Source of the DNA: a virus
DNA: 29,239 bases
Strand: one strand, 5' to 3'
Virus record (IMG/VR): IMGVR_UViG_3300030020_000077
Location: 1-29,239 of that record
Numbering within the stretch: the stretch's first letter is position 1; each line of letters opens with the position of its first letter. The position numbers and the translations under genes were made by a program. The notes under the pieces are model-generated. The model saw only the letters and a program-made list of their open reading frames with translations. It was not told the origin of the DNA and did no database searches. Positions 21,341 through 28,080 of this stretch are shown in pieces.

Positions 21341-22839
21341 GCCACACCCCTTCGCGGTCCGGTGCTGAGCGCAGCGAGTCGAGCCCGGGCCTCCGCTCCG
21401 TAGTTGGGCAGCGCCAGTGAACCCTGGGGCGGCGCCAGGGCCGGCTCGAGATCGGCCGGGTCGCCGTCCGGGTTGGCCACGTCCAGAACGTTGGAGACGC
21501 CAGCCAGCCCGGCGTCGACGGCGGCGTCGATGTCCTGCAGGGATCGCACGATCGCCGGGATGTCCACGTCGTCGGCCGTGTGGAGCGCCTCGAGGGCCTG
21601 CTGCAGCTGGTCCGAGTTGGCCGCCGAGAGGACCTTGCCCTCCCGGAGCTCCCGGAACAGGGCCGACTTCCGGAACAGGGCCACGATGCGCTCGACGGGC
21701 ATCTGCTCAGACGCCCGACCGATCAACCGCTGGCGCATGGCCACGGTGCCCCCAGTGGTCGGATTCGCCCCGTAGTTGACGAGGCTGACGTCGCCCTTGT
21801 CCAGGCTCACCTCGTTGATCCACCGGCGATCGAATTCCGGGTTCCACTCCTGGCGGGTGACGCGGAAGGCGAAGGACATCTCGTCGAGGTCGCCGCGCTC
21901 GACCGCCGACCGCATCGCCTGCACGTACATGTTCTCCGGATCGAGCAGGGCCTCGGAGTGGAGGCCGGTGACGCCGTAGACGGGGCTGCTGGCGCCGTCG
22001 GTCTCCTCGGAGAGCTTCAGCGTCCCCGGCTTGGTCCGGGCCAGAGTCATGCCCTCGTGGTTGAGCAGGAAGGCGACGTCGGCGCCCTCGTTGAGGGTCT
22101 TCCCGAACGCCCCGATGCCGACCGACTCGACCCAGGGGCCCTGCCAGTCCTCCATCTCGTACTCGGCGTCGGTGACCGAGGCGAAACCGGTGAAGCGGAG
22201 GTTGGTCCCGCCGGTGCCGTTGGCGATCTCCCGGAGCTCGAACTTCGGTCCGGTCGACACCCGGGACTCCGGCACGCCACGGAGCTCGGCCCGGATCGCC
22301 GTGGCCGGGATCTTCGGAGCGGCGTTCGCCTGGTCGTCGGCGTTGGCATCGCCCTCCCCGGAGCCGCCGCACTGCGGACACTCCAGGTCCTGGTCGTTCA
22401 GCGAGATGGTCCCCTCGCCGTTGCAGCGGTTGCACTTGTTGTCGGTGGCGGCCAGCTCCTCGAGCAGGTCCTCCCGTGACTTGAGTTCGGGCACGTCTTC
22501 CTCCTTGACGCCGGCATCGGTCAGATGCGCGGCGAGGTGCTTCCAGACGCCCTCACGGTCGGCGTCGGGGATGGTGGTGCCCTTCCGGGCCCCATTCAGG
22601 ACACCGATGCCCGTGGAGCAGGCCAGCGTCGATGCGGATCCGGGCAGGCCGTCCTTCGACACGAAGTGGTGGATGAACTTCCACGCCGACTTCGTTGTCT
22701 CGTCGCCGTCAGGGTCGACCCAGGCGAAGGTGTCGTCGCCGATCGCTTTCGTCAGCGGTGTCTCGAGCTTCTTCTCCTGGGCGGGACCATCCCACTCGCC
22801 GTCGTCGGTAGCCGTGTGGTGGACCGGTGTGGCGGGCAT
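21337..22839 (-). CDS. Prohead protease (S78-type) with DnaJ-like zinc motif and scaffold-like C-terminus
   Basis: The 500-aa product starts after RBS GAGG. Residues 35-118 form an N-terminal domain with SAWKFIHHFVSKDG and REGVWKHLAAHL, found on some phage proteases. Residues 136-163 hold two CxxCxGxG units, C136NRC139NGEG and C154PQC157GGSG, as in the zinc-binding centre of DnaJ. Residues about 197-370 are the protease: FTGFASVTDAEYEMEDWQG, FLLNHEGMTLART with H261 and DEMSFAFRV with S322, the probable catalytic His and Ser. Residues about 375-460 are helical (REGKVLSAANSDQLQQALEA) and likely act as a scaffold. The protein should cut the capsid scaffold parts during prohead maturation. It is much longer than HK97 gp4 (about 225 aa) because of the added domains. 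Confidence 0.88.
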   Translation of the reverse strand: MPATPVHHTATDDGEWDGPAQEKKLETPLTKAIGDDTFAWVDPDGDETTKSAWKFIHHFVSKDGLPGSASTLACSTGIGVLNGARKGTTIPDADREGVWKHLAAHLTDAGVKEEDVPELKSREDLLEELAATDNKCNRCNGEGTISLNDQDLECPQCGGSGEGDANADDQANAAPKIPATAIRAELRGVPESRVSTGPKFELREIANGTGGTNLRFTGFASVTDAEYEMEDWQGPWVESVGIGAFGKTLNEGADVAFLLNHEGMTLARTKPGTLKLSEETDGASSPVYGVTGLHSEALLDPENMYVQAMRSAVERGDLDEMSFAFRVTRQEWNPEFDRRWINEVSLDKGDVSLVNYGANPTTGGTVAMRQRLIGRASEQMPVERIVALFRKSALFRELREGKVLSAANSDQLQQALEALHTADDVDIPAIVRSLQDIDAAVDAGLAGVSNVLDVANPDGDPADLEPALAPPQGSLALPNYGAEARARLAALSTGPRRGVA

Positions 22840-22847
22840 GGGTTACC

Positions 22848-24059
22848 TCAGTTCGCCTTGTCACCGCCCTGCGTGACGGCCGCAGGCATCGGGGAGGAGT
22901 TGAGCGGCTGGTCGTAGGCGGAGAGGGCTTCGTCCGGGACCGGCGGGAGGTCTTCGGCTTCGCGGATCTCGGCGTTGTTCATCGCTCCGATGACCCGGGC
23001 GATCTGGTAGGCGGCCCAGCGCTGCAGGGTGTCGCCGCGCAGGCGTTCGGAAAGATCGAAGGTGACGAACTGGCCACGCGGCAGCCAGCTGGTCAGGAGG
23101 TCTTCCCACCGGCAGAGCCAGATCAGCAGGGTGTTGCGGACATAGCCGAGCTCCTGCTGCTCGATGCCGGCGCCCCACGAGGTGTCCTTCGTGACCATGC
23201 CGATCATGTGGGGCGGAACCCGGTAGAGCATCCCGGAGATCACCGAGGCGCTGAACTGCATCTGCTCCAAGAACTGGATGTCCGCCAGGTTCATGGTGAT
23301 CGGAACGAACTCGGCACCGCCGGTGAGCACGAGCGGCAGGTGTGATCGGTTGATCCCCTGGTGGGCCTCGAGCAGGGCCTGCTTCATGGCCTTGGCCTCT
23401 TCGACGTCCAGGTCGCCGGGGACCTGGATCACCCCGTCCGGTCGGGCCGAGTTGGCGTAGAACGCCCCGCTGTAGAGGTCCTGGGCCCGGGCCATCCCGA
23501 GCACGTTCCGGAAGTTCTCGATCGGGTTCAGGCCGACAAGTCCCTCGGGGAGCGACAGGGCCATCGCCCGGGTCACGGTGTCGGGATCGGCGAGCTGGTT
23601 CCAGTAGCGAACCTCGACGGCGCCGCTGCTGCCGCGGCGGACTCGGGCGTGGTCCGGGTGGACCAGGCGGACCTGCTCCGGGTACATCTTCCGGTCCCAC
23701 GCCGTGATGTTCCCGAAGAGGTTCCCCCGGAGCAGCAGTGAGACAGTGCCCTGGGTGATGAAGTCCCGGCGGGTGATCTCCGACCATGGCTGCTCGATCA
23801 CCGTCGACGGGTCGATCTGCTTGGCCGTGGTGTCACCTGTCGCGGTCCACTGCCGGATGGGCAGCGTGGCGAGCGAGTCGGCGATGATCGACACCGAGCC
23901 GTAGACGGCGGCGAGTTGGAGTGCCGTGTGCTCCGAGACGCTCACTCCGGCGGCCGTGACGCCCTGCTGGCCGTTCGACGGAGGAGCAGTGCTGCCCCAC
24001 TGGGCAAGCGGATTGGCACCTCGGGTCTCGAAGTGGCGGTCCCTGGTCAGGATCTCCAT
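22848..24059 (-). CDS. Portal protein (HK97 family)
   Basis: The 403-aa product carries typical HK97-portal features: TALQLAAVYGSVSIIADSLA near the N-terminus, ITRRDFITQGTVSLLLRGNL, EQVRLVHPDHARVRR, then GLVGLNPIENFRNVLGMARA, and GAFYANSARPDGVIQVPGDL. The second half has FLEQMQFSASVISGMLYRVP, PPHMIGMVTKDTSWGAGIEQ and FDLSERLRGD, the pattern of the crown and stem helices. Twelve copies form the ring at one vertex through which DNA enters and the tail attaches. Length (about 400-430 residues) is normal. The gene lies 3 nt after the LSm-like gene and 8 nt before the protease gene. Confidence 0.93.
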   Translation of the reverse strand: MEILTRDRHFETRGANPLAQWGSTAPPSNGQQGVTAAGVSVSEHTALQLAAVYGSVSIIADSLATLPIRQWTATGDTTAKQIDPSTVIEQPWSEITRRDFITQGTVSLLLRGNLFGNITAWDRKMYPEQVRLVHPDHARVRRGSSGAVEVRYWNQLADPDTVTRAMALSLPEGLVGLNPIENFRNVLGMARAQDLYSGAFYANSARPDGVIQVPGDLDVEEAKAMKQALLEAHQGINRSHLPLVLTGGAEFVPITMNLADIQFLEQMQFSASVISGMLYRVPPHMIGMVTKDTSWGAGIEQQELGYVRNTLLIWLCRWEDLLTSWLPRGQFVTFDLSERLRGDTLQRWAAYQIARVIGAMNNAEIREAEDLPPVPDEALSAYDQPLNSSPMPAAVTQGGDKAN

Positions 24060-24062
24060 GGG

Positions 24063-24308
24063 CTACTCATCGAGCTGGGCGAAGGCGACGTTCTCCCGCG
24101 GGACGAACGTCTCCCCTGCCATCGGTGTCCGCTGGCCGCCGGGCTCGAGCAGCGAGGCTGCACGCAGGATCAGACCGTCCTCCATGGTTGCGGTCAGCGA
24201 GCCCTCGATCGTCTGGCCGGACTGGAGGTGGACGATGATCCGCTTCCGGAGGACCGACTCGATCCACTCGACGGGCCCGGTCTCAACGTCCTGGTGGCGA
24301 AGGGACAC
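24063..24308 (-). CDS. LSm-like small protein between terminase and portal
   Basis: The GTG at 24308 follows CAGGAGGT, a strong RBS, and gives 81 residues; the longer open frame upstream crosses the terminase gene without a start of its own. The core reads RIIVHLQSGQTIEGSLTA, then MEDGLILRAASLL and FVPRENVAFAQL. This is the order of strands in the Sm/LSm fold ('V.V.L..G....G.L....D..L.L' and a closing 'vP..nV' strand). The N-terminal 20 residues look helical, as in LSm proteins. Similar small proteins lie between terminase and portal in some actinophages. Whether it binds RNA or DNA, or is a connector component, is unknown. Confidence 0.65.
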   Translation of the reverse strand: MSLRHQDVETGPVEWIESVLRKRIIVHLQSGQTIEGSLTATMEDGLILRAASLLEPGGQRTPMAGETFVPRENVAFAQLDE

Positions 24309-24322
24309 GGGTGACCTCCTGG

Positions 24323-25810
24323 TCAGATGTCGTTCAGGTTGATCACTCGGGACTTGGTCTTCGGCCGGCGGGAGTTTCCGAACAGGGCGAGGGTGCAGGA
24401 CACCAGCGGGGAGATGTCGACGTCCGAGCTCTTGCGGTCCCAGGCCCACGCCTCGCCGAGCTTGCGGGTCTTCGCCCCGTCGATCGCGGCGTCGAGCTCG
24501 TCGTCACCGAGGTGACGGAGCGTGCCCTGGACGATGGCGTCGTAGAAGACGCCACATGCCTGGGCGTATTCCCTCGTGGTGATGATCATGGCCAGCGACC
24601 GGCCGGCCGCGTCCATGCCCACCGCATCGGTGATCTGAGACTCGAGGGACCCGGCGGGTCCACCAGGGTCGATCACCACGGCGTAGGCTTTCCACTTCTT
24701 GACGAGCTCGGCGACCCGCTCGACAACCCACCCCGTGCCCCGATCGTTGTCGAGGACCTCGATGTGCTGCTTCCCGTCGGGACGGTCGCCAGCGATCGAG
24801 ATGCAGGCGCTGGACCGGTCCGGGGTGACGTCGACGGCGAAGCACACCGGATTCTTCACCTGCGAGTCACGGTCCCGACAGGCCCGCCACTGCTCCGGGG
24901 GGACCACCCTCGTCGAGATGTCGTCGGTCATGGGCCAGTCGCCGATGCCCAGTCGTTCCACGGCGAACTTCCTCATGCTCAGCGAGAGTCGCTCGTGGCC
25001 GACATGCTCGGCTGAGATGCGGATCCCGAGCGCGGGATTGGCCTCGGCCCAGTGCTGCTGGTCGGCGACGAAGTCCGGGGTGATCTTGTCGATCTGGCCA
25101 TCGGCCGACCACTCGAAGTAGGCGAGTGACGGGTCCTGGCCGGACATGCCCCGCTCCCGGATCCGGGCGAACACCACGCCATTGTCGTCGATCTCCTGGT
25201 CGACGGCCGAGCCGGTGTACCAGATCTGCGGGTTCGGTCGGGCGGACAGCGTCGGCACCAGAGCGCCGTGCGTCGCCTCGGGGATGTCCATCGCCTCGTC
25301 GAGCACCAGGCAATCACCGGTGAACCCACGACCGCCGCCCTTGGTCCGGGTGCGGAAGCGGATCCGCTGGCCGGACTTCAACTCGATTCCCTCGTTGCCA
25401 TGGGCGTTGGACACCCGCTTGATCCGCTTCGACAGCTGCGGGGTCTCCTCGATGAGGCCGAGGATCCGACGGAAGTGCTCGAGCGAGGTGTCGAACTGGT
25501 GGGCGGAGTGGATGATCAGCCGCTCGCCGAGGACGAACAGACCGCCGAGCTCACGCGCCTCGAGGAGTCCGCCCTTGCCGTTCTGGCGAGAGACCATGGC
25601 GCCGACCTCGAAGGCCGCCCACTTCCCGTCGGGGCGCTCGCCGAGTGACTCGGAGAGAATGAACTGCTGCCACTCGTCGAGGTAGAGCCCGGCCATGGCC
25701 GACAGCTCGACGATCTCCGGGCCGGAGGTCGAGACGTACGGAGGTACCGAGCAAAGTCTAGGACGCTGGATGCCCCGCGATGCGAGCGGCGCGACGTCGA
25801 GCAAGGTCAT
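24323..25810 (-). CDS. terL: Terminase large subunit
   Basis: The 495-aa product has the packaging ATPase and nuclease. The N-terminal RPRLCSVPPYVSTSG and LYLDEWQQFILSESLGER are typical of actinophage large terminases. The ATPase carries a Walker A-like VSRQNGKGG (residues 73-81) with K79, and Walker B CLVLDEA (167-173) with D171 and E172. The nuclease (from about 320) has FAVDVTP with D327, VVIDPGG with D381 and DVDISPLVSCTLAL with D463/D465, a metal-binding set like RuvC/RNase H nucleases. The enzyme drives DNA into the prohead through the portal and cuts concatemers. The start overlaps the end of the small-subunit gene by 53 nt but keeps the conserved N-terminus. Confidence 0.95.
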   Translation of the reverse strand: MTLLDVAPLASRGIQRPRLCSVPPYVSTSGPEIVELSAMAGLYLDEWQQFILSESLGERPDGKWAAFEVGAMVSRQNGKGGLLEARELGGLFVLGERLIIHSAHQFDTSLEHFRRILGLIEETPQLSKRIKRVSNAHGNEGIELKSGQRIRFRTRTKGGGRGFTGDCLVLDEAMDIPEATHGALVPTLSARPNPQIWYTGSAVDQEIDDNGVVFARIRERGMSGQDPSLAYFEWSADGQIDKITPDFVADQQHWAEANPALGIRISAEHVGHERLSLSMRKFAVERLGIGDWPMTDDISTRVVPPEQWRACRDRDSQVKNPVCFAVDVTPDRSSACISIAGDRPDGKQHIEVLDNDRGTGWVVERVAELVKKWKAYAVVIDPGGPAGSLESQITDAVGMDAAGRSLAMIITTREYAQACGVFYDAIVQGTLRHLGDDELDAAIDGAKTRKLGEAWAWDRKSSDVDISPLVSCTLALFGNSRRPKTKSRVINLNDI

Positions 25811-26141
25811 CTAGCTCGTCCCGTTCGGCTTCAGCCGGCGCCAGTTCCCGCAGCCGGTCGGTGATGTCGAGCAGTGCCTTGGCACACATCGACTTGGACG
25901 TTGCCGAGTTGTACCGGTCGTCGATGTCCCGCGCCAGGGCGAGAGCGGCAGCGGCCAGGCCCGAGTTGGCTAGGTCGGCGTCGACCAGGGCGAGTCGCTC
26001 GAGGTCTCGGGTGACCGACGCCACGACGGTGGCCGGCTGGGTGGCTGGACGAAGGTCACCATTCCCTCGACGAGATGCGACGCCCCTCTTGGCGGCCGCC
26101 TTCTTCACCGGTGGCTTCTTGACGGCGGCTTTGGCGGACAC
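25758..26141 (-). CDS. terS: Terminase small subunit, likely
   Basis: The C-terminal half reads VTRDLERLALVDADLANSG, then AAALALARDIDDRYNSATSK, ALLDITDRLRELAPAEAERD and DDLARRRAARIAG, a helical pattern found in actinophage small terminases. The N-terminus is Lys/Ala-rich (KAAVKKPPVKKAAAKRG), apt for binding DNA. I give the GTG at 26141, which has AAGG upstream; another GTG at 26261 has a better RBS (GGGAGG) but would overlap the HNH gene by 206 nt, and one at 26108 overlaps least. The stop lies inside the large-subunit gene by 53 nt. It should recognise viral DNA and start packaging with the large subunit and HNH protein. Confidence 0.7.
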   Translation of the reverse strand: MSAKAAVKKPPVKKAAAKRGVASRRGNGDLRPATQPATVVASVTRDLERLALVDADLANSGLAAAALALARDIDDRYNSATSKSMCAKALLDITDRLRELAPAEAERDELDDLARRRAARIAGHPAS

Positions 26142-26460
26142 GGGCCTTCGCCGCGACGAGCTGGCCGGCCCGCCGGTTGCAGCAGACGTGGGCCGGGCCC
26201 GACCAGATGCTGCGGTCTTGGTCGTCGTGGTCGAGGTCCCAGCCTTCGTGGTTCTTGCCACAGCGCCTCCCACCCCTCGGTGCCGGACAGATCCCGTCAC
26301 CGCCAGGCGGGATGAGTCGGTGGCACCTGGCGCACTCGACTTCGCCTCGGTCCACCCGCGGCTCCCACTTCCTGCGCTCACGAGCATGTGCGAGGCCGTA
26401 CCCACGGGCCTTCGTGTTGGCTCGGAACGAGCTGCGGCGGCGGTTGGGGCCGGCTGTCAC
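26056..26460 (-). CDS. HNH endonuclease next to the terminase
   Basis: The 134-aa product has the small HNH pattern: GYGLAHARERRKWEPRVDRG near the N-terminus, a zinc pair C43xxC46 (ECARCHRLI), a second Cys-rich turn with C58 and C67, the catalytic-type WDLDHDD (D77-H78) and HVCCNRRAGQ (H91, C94, N95). It ends SREW, a common C-terminal end in phage HNH proteins. Phage HNH proteins encoded next to terminase are known to help cut DNA at cos ends during packaging in HK97-like phages. The GTG start at 26460 has no good RBS, so the first 15 residues may be uncertain. Its 3' end overlaps the small-subunit gene in another frame. Confidence 0.8.
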   Translation of the reverse strand: MTAGPNRRRSSFRANTKARGYGLAHARERRKWEPRVDRGEVECARCHRLIPPGGDGICPAPRGGRRCGKNHEGWDLDHDDQDRSIWSGPAHVCCNRRAGQLVAAKARVRQSRRQEATGEEGGRQEGRRISSREW

Positions 26461-26598
26461 GTCGTCACTCGCTCACTGCCTGGCTGCAGCCTGACGGAGC
26501 TCGGGGAGGGAAGGCCCCATAGCGAGGGTCCTGACGACAATGCCGCTGGACTTTTCCCCCGCCCCCACCCCATGGCTGACCCGGCCGGGCCCGCCGCG

Positions 26599-26613
26599 CA
26601 CCGGCCGCCGGTG
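26599..26613. repeat. Short palindrome, 7-bp arms
   Basis: CACCGGC-C-GCCGGTG, two 7-bp complementary arms with one central base, in the gene-poor region before the HNH gene. As DNA it could be a protein-binding site, possibly for packaging; as RNA only part of it could pair. Confidence 0.5.
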
Positions 26614-26779
26614 GTGGTGGGCACCGGTCGGGTGCTTCCTGCTGCCCGTGCTGGCAGGGCCAGTGGGACTCGGCACTGGCTCCGGCGCACGCACCTGGGT
26701 ACGGGCTGGCTGCAGGAACGACGAAGGGACCTGCCCCAAACGAGGCGGTCCCCATCTAAACGAACCCTACCATCACGGT

Positions 26780-26798
26780 GTATCCATAGTGCGGATAC
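26780..26798. promoter_or_regulatory. Operator-like inverted repeat
   Basis: GTATCC-ATAGTGC-GGATAC: two 6-bp arms separated by 7 bp, 18 bp before the stop-codon end of the 200-aa gene (26817) and upstream of the packaging operon. A dimeric regulator could bind such a site. On the minus strand a TAGGGT box (26764-26769) lies just downstream, but I see no convincing -35 box. Confidence 0.4.
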
Positions 26799-26816
26799 CA
26801 GGGACGATTGTGCGAA

Positions 26817-27419
26817 TCACTTGCCATGGCGCTTCAACCGGTCAGAGCAGGCCTTGTCCCGGCCTTCGGATACCACCCATCCCTTAGGGTTCTCGCCGTT
26901 CTTGGTGGCGATGGCCTTGGACATCCCACAGGTGACACACTGCTCCCGGACTGGATCCGGGACATTGGACTGCGGCAAGGCTGATCTCAGTGACCCAGCA
27001 GCGCTACGAAGACGGTTGCGGGCATCGGTCGTCTCGCGGTTGAGGTTGCGGACGGCGTTGCCTACCGGATCGTACGGACCACGCCAGGTGTCGTCGCCTT
27101 CGGCCATGTCGTTCTCGTCGACACGACCACCAGCGAGCGCGACCACGTAGTCAGCGGTCGGGTCGCCCGTTCGGCCGGCGGTGATGTCCGACTCGGGCAT
27201 ACTGCGCGTCGGGTAGCCGTCCTTCACGGGGAGCTTGGCTCGAGCTCGGGCGATGGAATGCCCCTTGCGCAGATAGTCCAATAGACCCTGCATCTCGTCG
27301 AGCATGTCGCTGAAGTCACGGTCCGTCGGCGTGCGGGAATGGTCCACCACTGAAGATGTGTCCTCTCGTAGGCTGCGTGCTGTCGCGTTGGCCTTGGCGA
27401 AAGTCGGGGTGTACCGCAC
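26817..27419 (-). CDS. Hypothetical protein with C-terminal Cys motif, 200 aa
   Basis: I recognise no named family. The GTG at 27419 is preceded by GGAGG, but that RBS lies in the 3' arm of a hairpin; a GTG at 27350 (MVDHSRTPTDRDFSDMLDEM) is a shorter alternative. The N-terminal part is helical (FSDMLDEMQGLLDYLRKGHS). A middle helix (VRNLNRETTDARNRLRSAAG) follows, and the C-terminus has EQCVTCGMSKAIATKNG and KGWVVSEGRDKACSDRLKRH, three Cys that could bind zinc. The layout, helices followed by a small Cys-containing module, recurs in actinophage proteins encoded just before terminase genes. Nucleic-acid binding is possible. It is the last gene before the non-coding region ahead of packaging. 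Confidence 0.65.
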   Translation of the reverse strand: MRYTPTFAKANATARSLREDTSSVVDHSRTPTDRDFSDMLDEMQGLLDYLRKGHSIARARAKLPVKDGYPTRSMPESDITAGRTGDPTADYVVALAGGRVDENDMAEGDDTWRGPYDPVGNAVRNLNRETTDARNRLRSAAGSLRSALPQSNVPDPVREQCVTCGMSKAIATKNGENPKGWVVSEGRDKACSDRLKRHGK

Positions 27420-27420
27420 T

Positions 27421-27445
27421 CGCCTCCGGTCACCAGCCGGAGGCG
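27421..27445 (-). terminator. Hairpin, 9-bp stem, between two small genes
   Basis: CGCCTCCGG and CCGGAGGCG pair perfectly around a 7-nt loop, starting 8 nt after the stop of the 59-aa gene. No T-run follows on the minus strand. It may end or slow transcription, and because its 3' arm contains the GGAGG in front of the GTG at 27419, it could also block translation of the next gene. Confidence 0.55.
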
Positions 27446-27453
27446 TTGTGCTT

Positions 27454-27633
27454 TCAGGGCTCGGCCATCTCTTCCGTCTCGATGATCAGAGACTTGATCC
27501 GTGACCGCCAGGTGATGCGCGCCTGGACGACGGTTGCGGCCGGCATGTTGTCGGCCGAGCACGCCGACACGAAGTCGATCAGCTGACCGAGTGTGACGCC
27601 GTCGGGATTGGTCAGCTCCCGGCGGGTCTTCAC
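27454..27633 (-). CDS. Small conserved-looking actinophage protein, 59 aa
   Basis: The GTG at 27633 overlaps the preceding stop as GTGA and follows GGGAG. The 59-aa product reads MKTRRELTNPDGVTLGQLID, then FVSACSADNMPAATVVQARI and TWRSRIKSLIIETEEMAEP. The pattern 'tLgqL.dFv....aD.mPa.tvV.arit......iksL..E' is one I associate with small actinophage proteins of unknown role that help fold as a short helix plus three strands. It has no catalytic motif. It sits in a coupled row of short genes upstream of the packaging genes. Confidence 0.6.
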   Translation of the reverse strand: MKTRRELTNPDGVTLGQLIDFVSACSADNMPAATVVQARITWRSRIKSLIIETEEMAEP

Positions 27634-27788
27634 CGCCACTCCCAGATCGTCCGCACGGCCATATCGTCGGTCCACTCGTCACGGAAGACCTGGTACAGCT
27701 GGTCCTCGGGTGGTGGCTCGCACATCCACCTGGTCTCGAACGAGCCGAAGATGTCCGTATTCGACTCGACCAGAACGGGATCAGGCAC
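27630..27788 (-). CDS. Small acidic Trp-rich protein, 52 aa
   Basis: The GTG at 27788 lies 8 nt before the end of the preceding gene and the stop overlaps the next start as GTGA, so the frame fills a gap in a coupled operon exactly. The product begins MPDPVLVESNTDIFGSFETR, continues WMCEPPPEDQLYQVFRDEWT and ends DDMAVRTIWEWR. It is acidic with four Trp residues and looks folded rather than random. I do not know its function. High GC at third codon positions and the junctions on both sides are the main support. Confidence 0.6.
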   Translation of the reverse strand: MPDPVLVESNTDIFGSFETRWMCEPPPEDQLYQVFRDEWTDDMAVRTIWEWR

Positions 27789-28080
27789 GTGGCACCACGA
27801 ACCCGGCCGGGGGTGTCACGAGCTGCGGTCCGGTGTTGGCCTGCTTCTTCAGGTTGGCTGCCATCCCGAGTGCGAAGTCCCGGTCCATCGCCACCTTCAG
27901 GGATCCGGCCGGTGTCTCCAGGAACAGGGTGATCATCGGTTGCCCGTCCTGCGCCTGGGCCGAATCCACGAGGTAGCGGAGTGGCAGTGGGATCACCTGA
28001 TTGAACACCTGCTGTTCGGCCTGCATCCGGGCCTGGACCTCGGCCATGTCCTCGGGCGTCATCTCCGGTTGAGCGGTCAC
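27781..28080 (-). CDS. Hypothetical protein, 99 aa
   Basis: The GTG at 28080 overlaps the preceding stop as GTGA. The product begins MTAQPEMTPEDMAEVQARMQ, an acidic helix, then has FNQVIPLPLRYLVDSAQAQD, ITLFLETPAGSLKVAMDRDF and a helix (ALGMAANLKKQANTG), ending PPAGFVVPRA. The helix-strand-strand-helix order suggests a small folded domain that may dimerise. No enzyme or DNA-binding motif is seen. A longer in-frame version starting upstream would add only an Arg-rich stretch read through the neighbouring gene, which I reject. Confidence 0.65.
   Translation of the reverse strand: MTAQPEMTPEDMAEVQARMQAEQQVFNQVIPLPLRYLVDSAQAQDGQPMITLFLETPAGSLKVAMDRDFALGMAANLKKQANTGPQLVTPPAGFVVPRA

Larger units (their letters stand above)
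26461..26816. other. Gene-poor region upstream of the packaging genes
   Basis: About 356 bp, very GC-rich on its left side, in which I find no recognisable gene. All minus-strand frames are partly open, as expected at this GC content, but none gives a known protein. The region holds an inverted repeat with 6-bp arms (26780-26798), a nearly perfect 15-bp palindrome (26599-26613) and a short AT-richer stretch (26740-26775). It may hold the late promoter and/or the packaging site, since cos sites often lie just before terminase genes. Confidence 0.45.

Noticed and set aside
19859-21403. Plus-strand open frame of 514 codons opposite the first capsid gene
   Set aside because: The minus-strand frame is a clear HK97-type coat with a paralogue, and the antisense product is low-complexity.
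26473-26739. Minus-strand frame of about 88 codons upstream of the HNH gene
   Set aside because: It has fair GC at third positions, but it relies on a TTG without an RBS, is made mostly of Pro, Gly, Arg and Ser, and overlaps other equally open frames. The frame 26457-26690 has a GTGA junction with the HNH start, but its sequence also looks random. Neither is listed as a gene.
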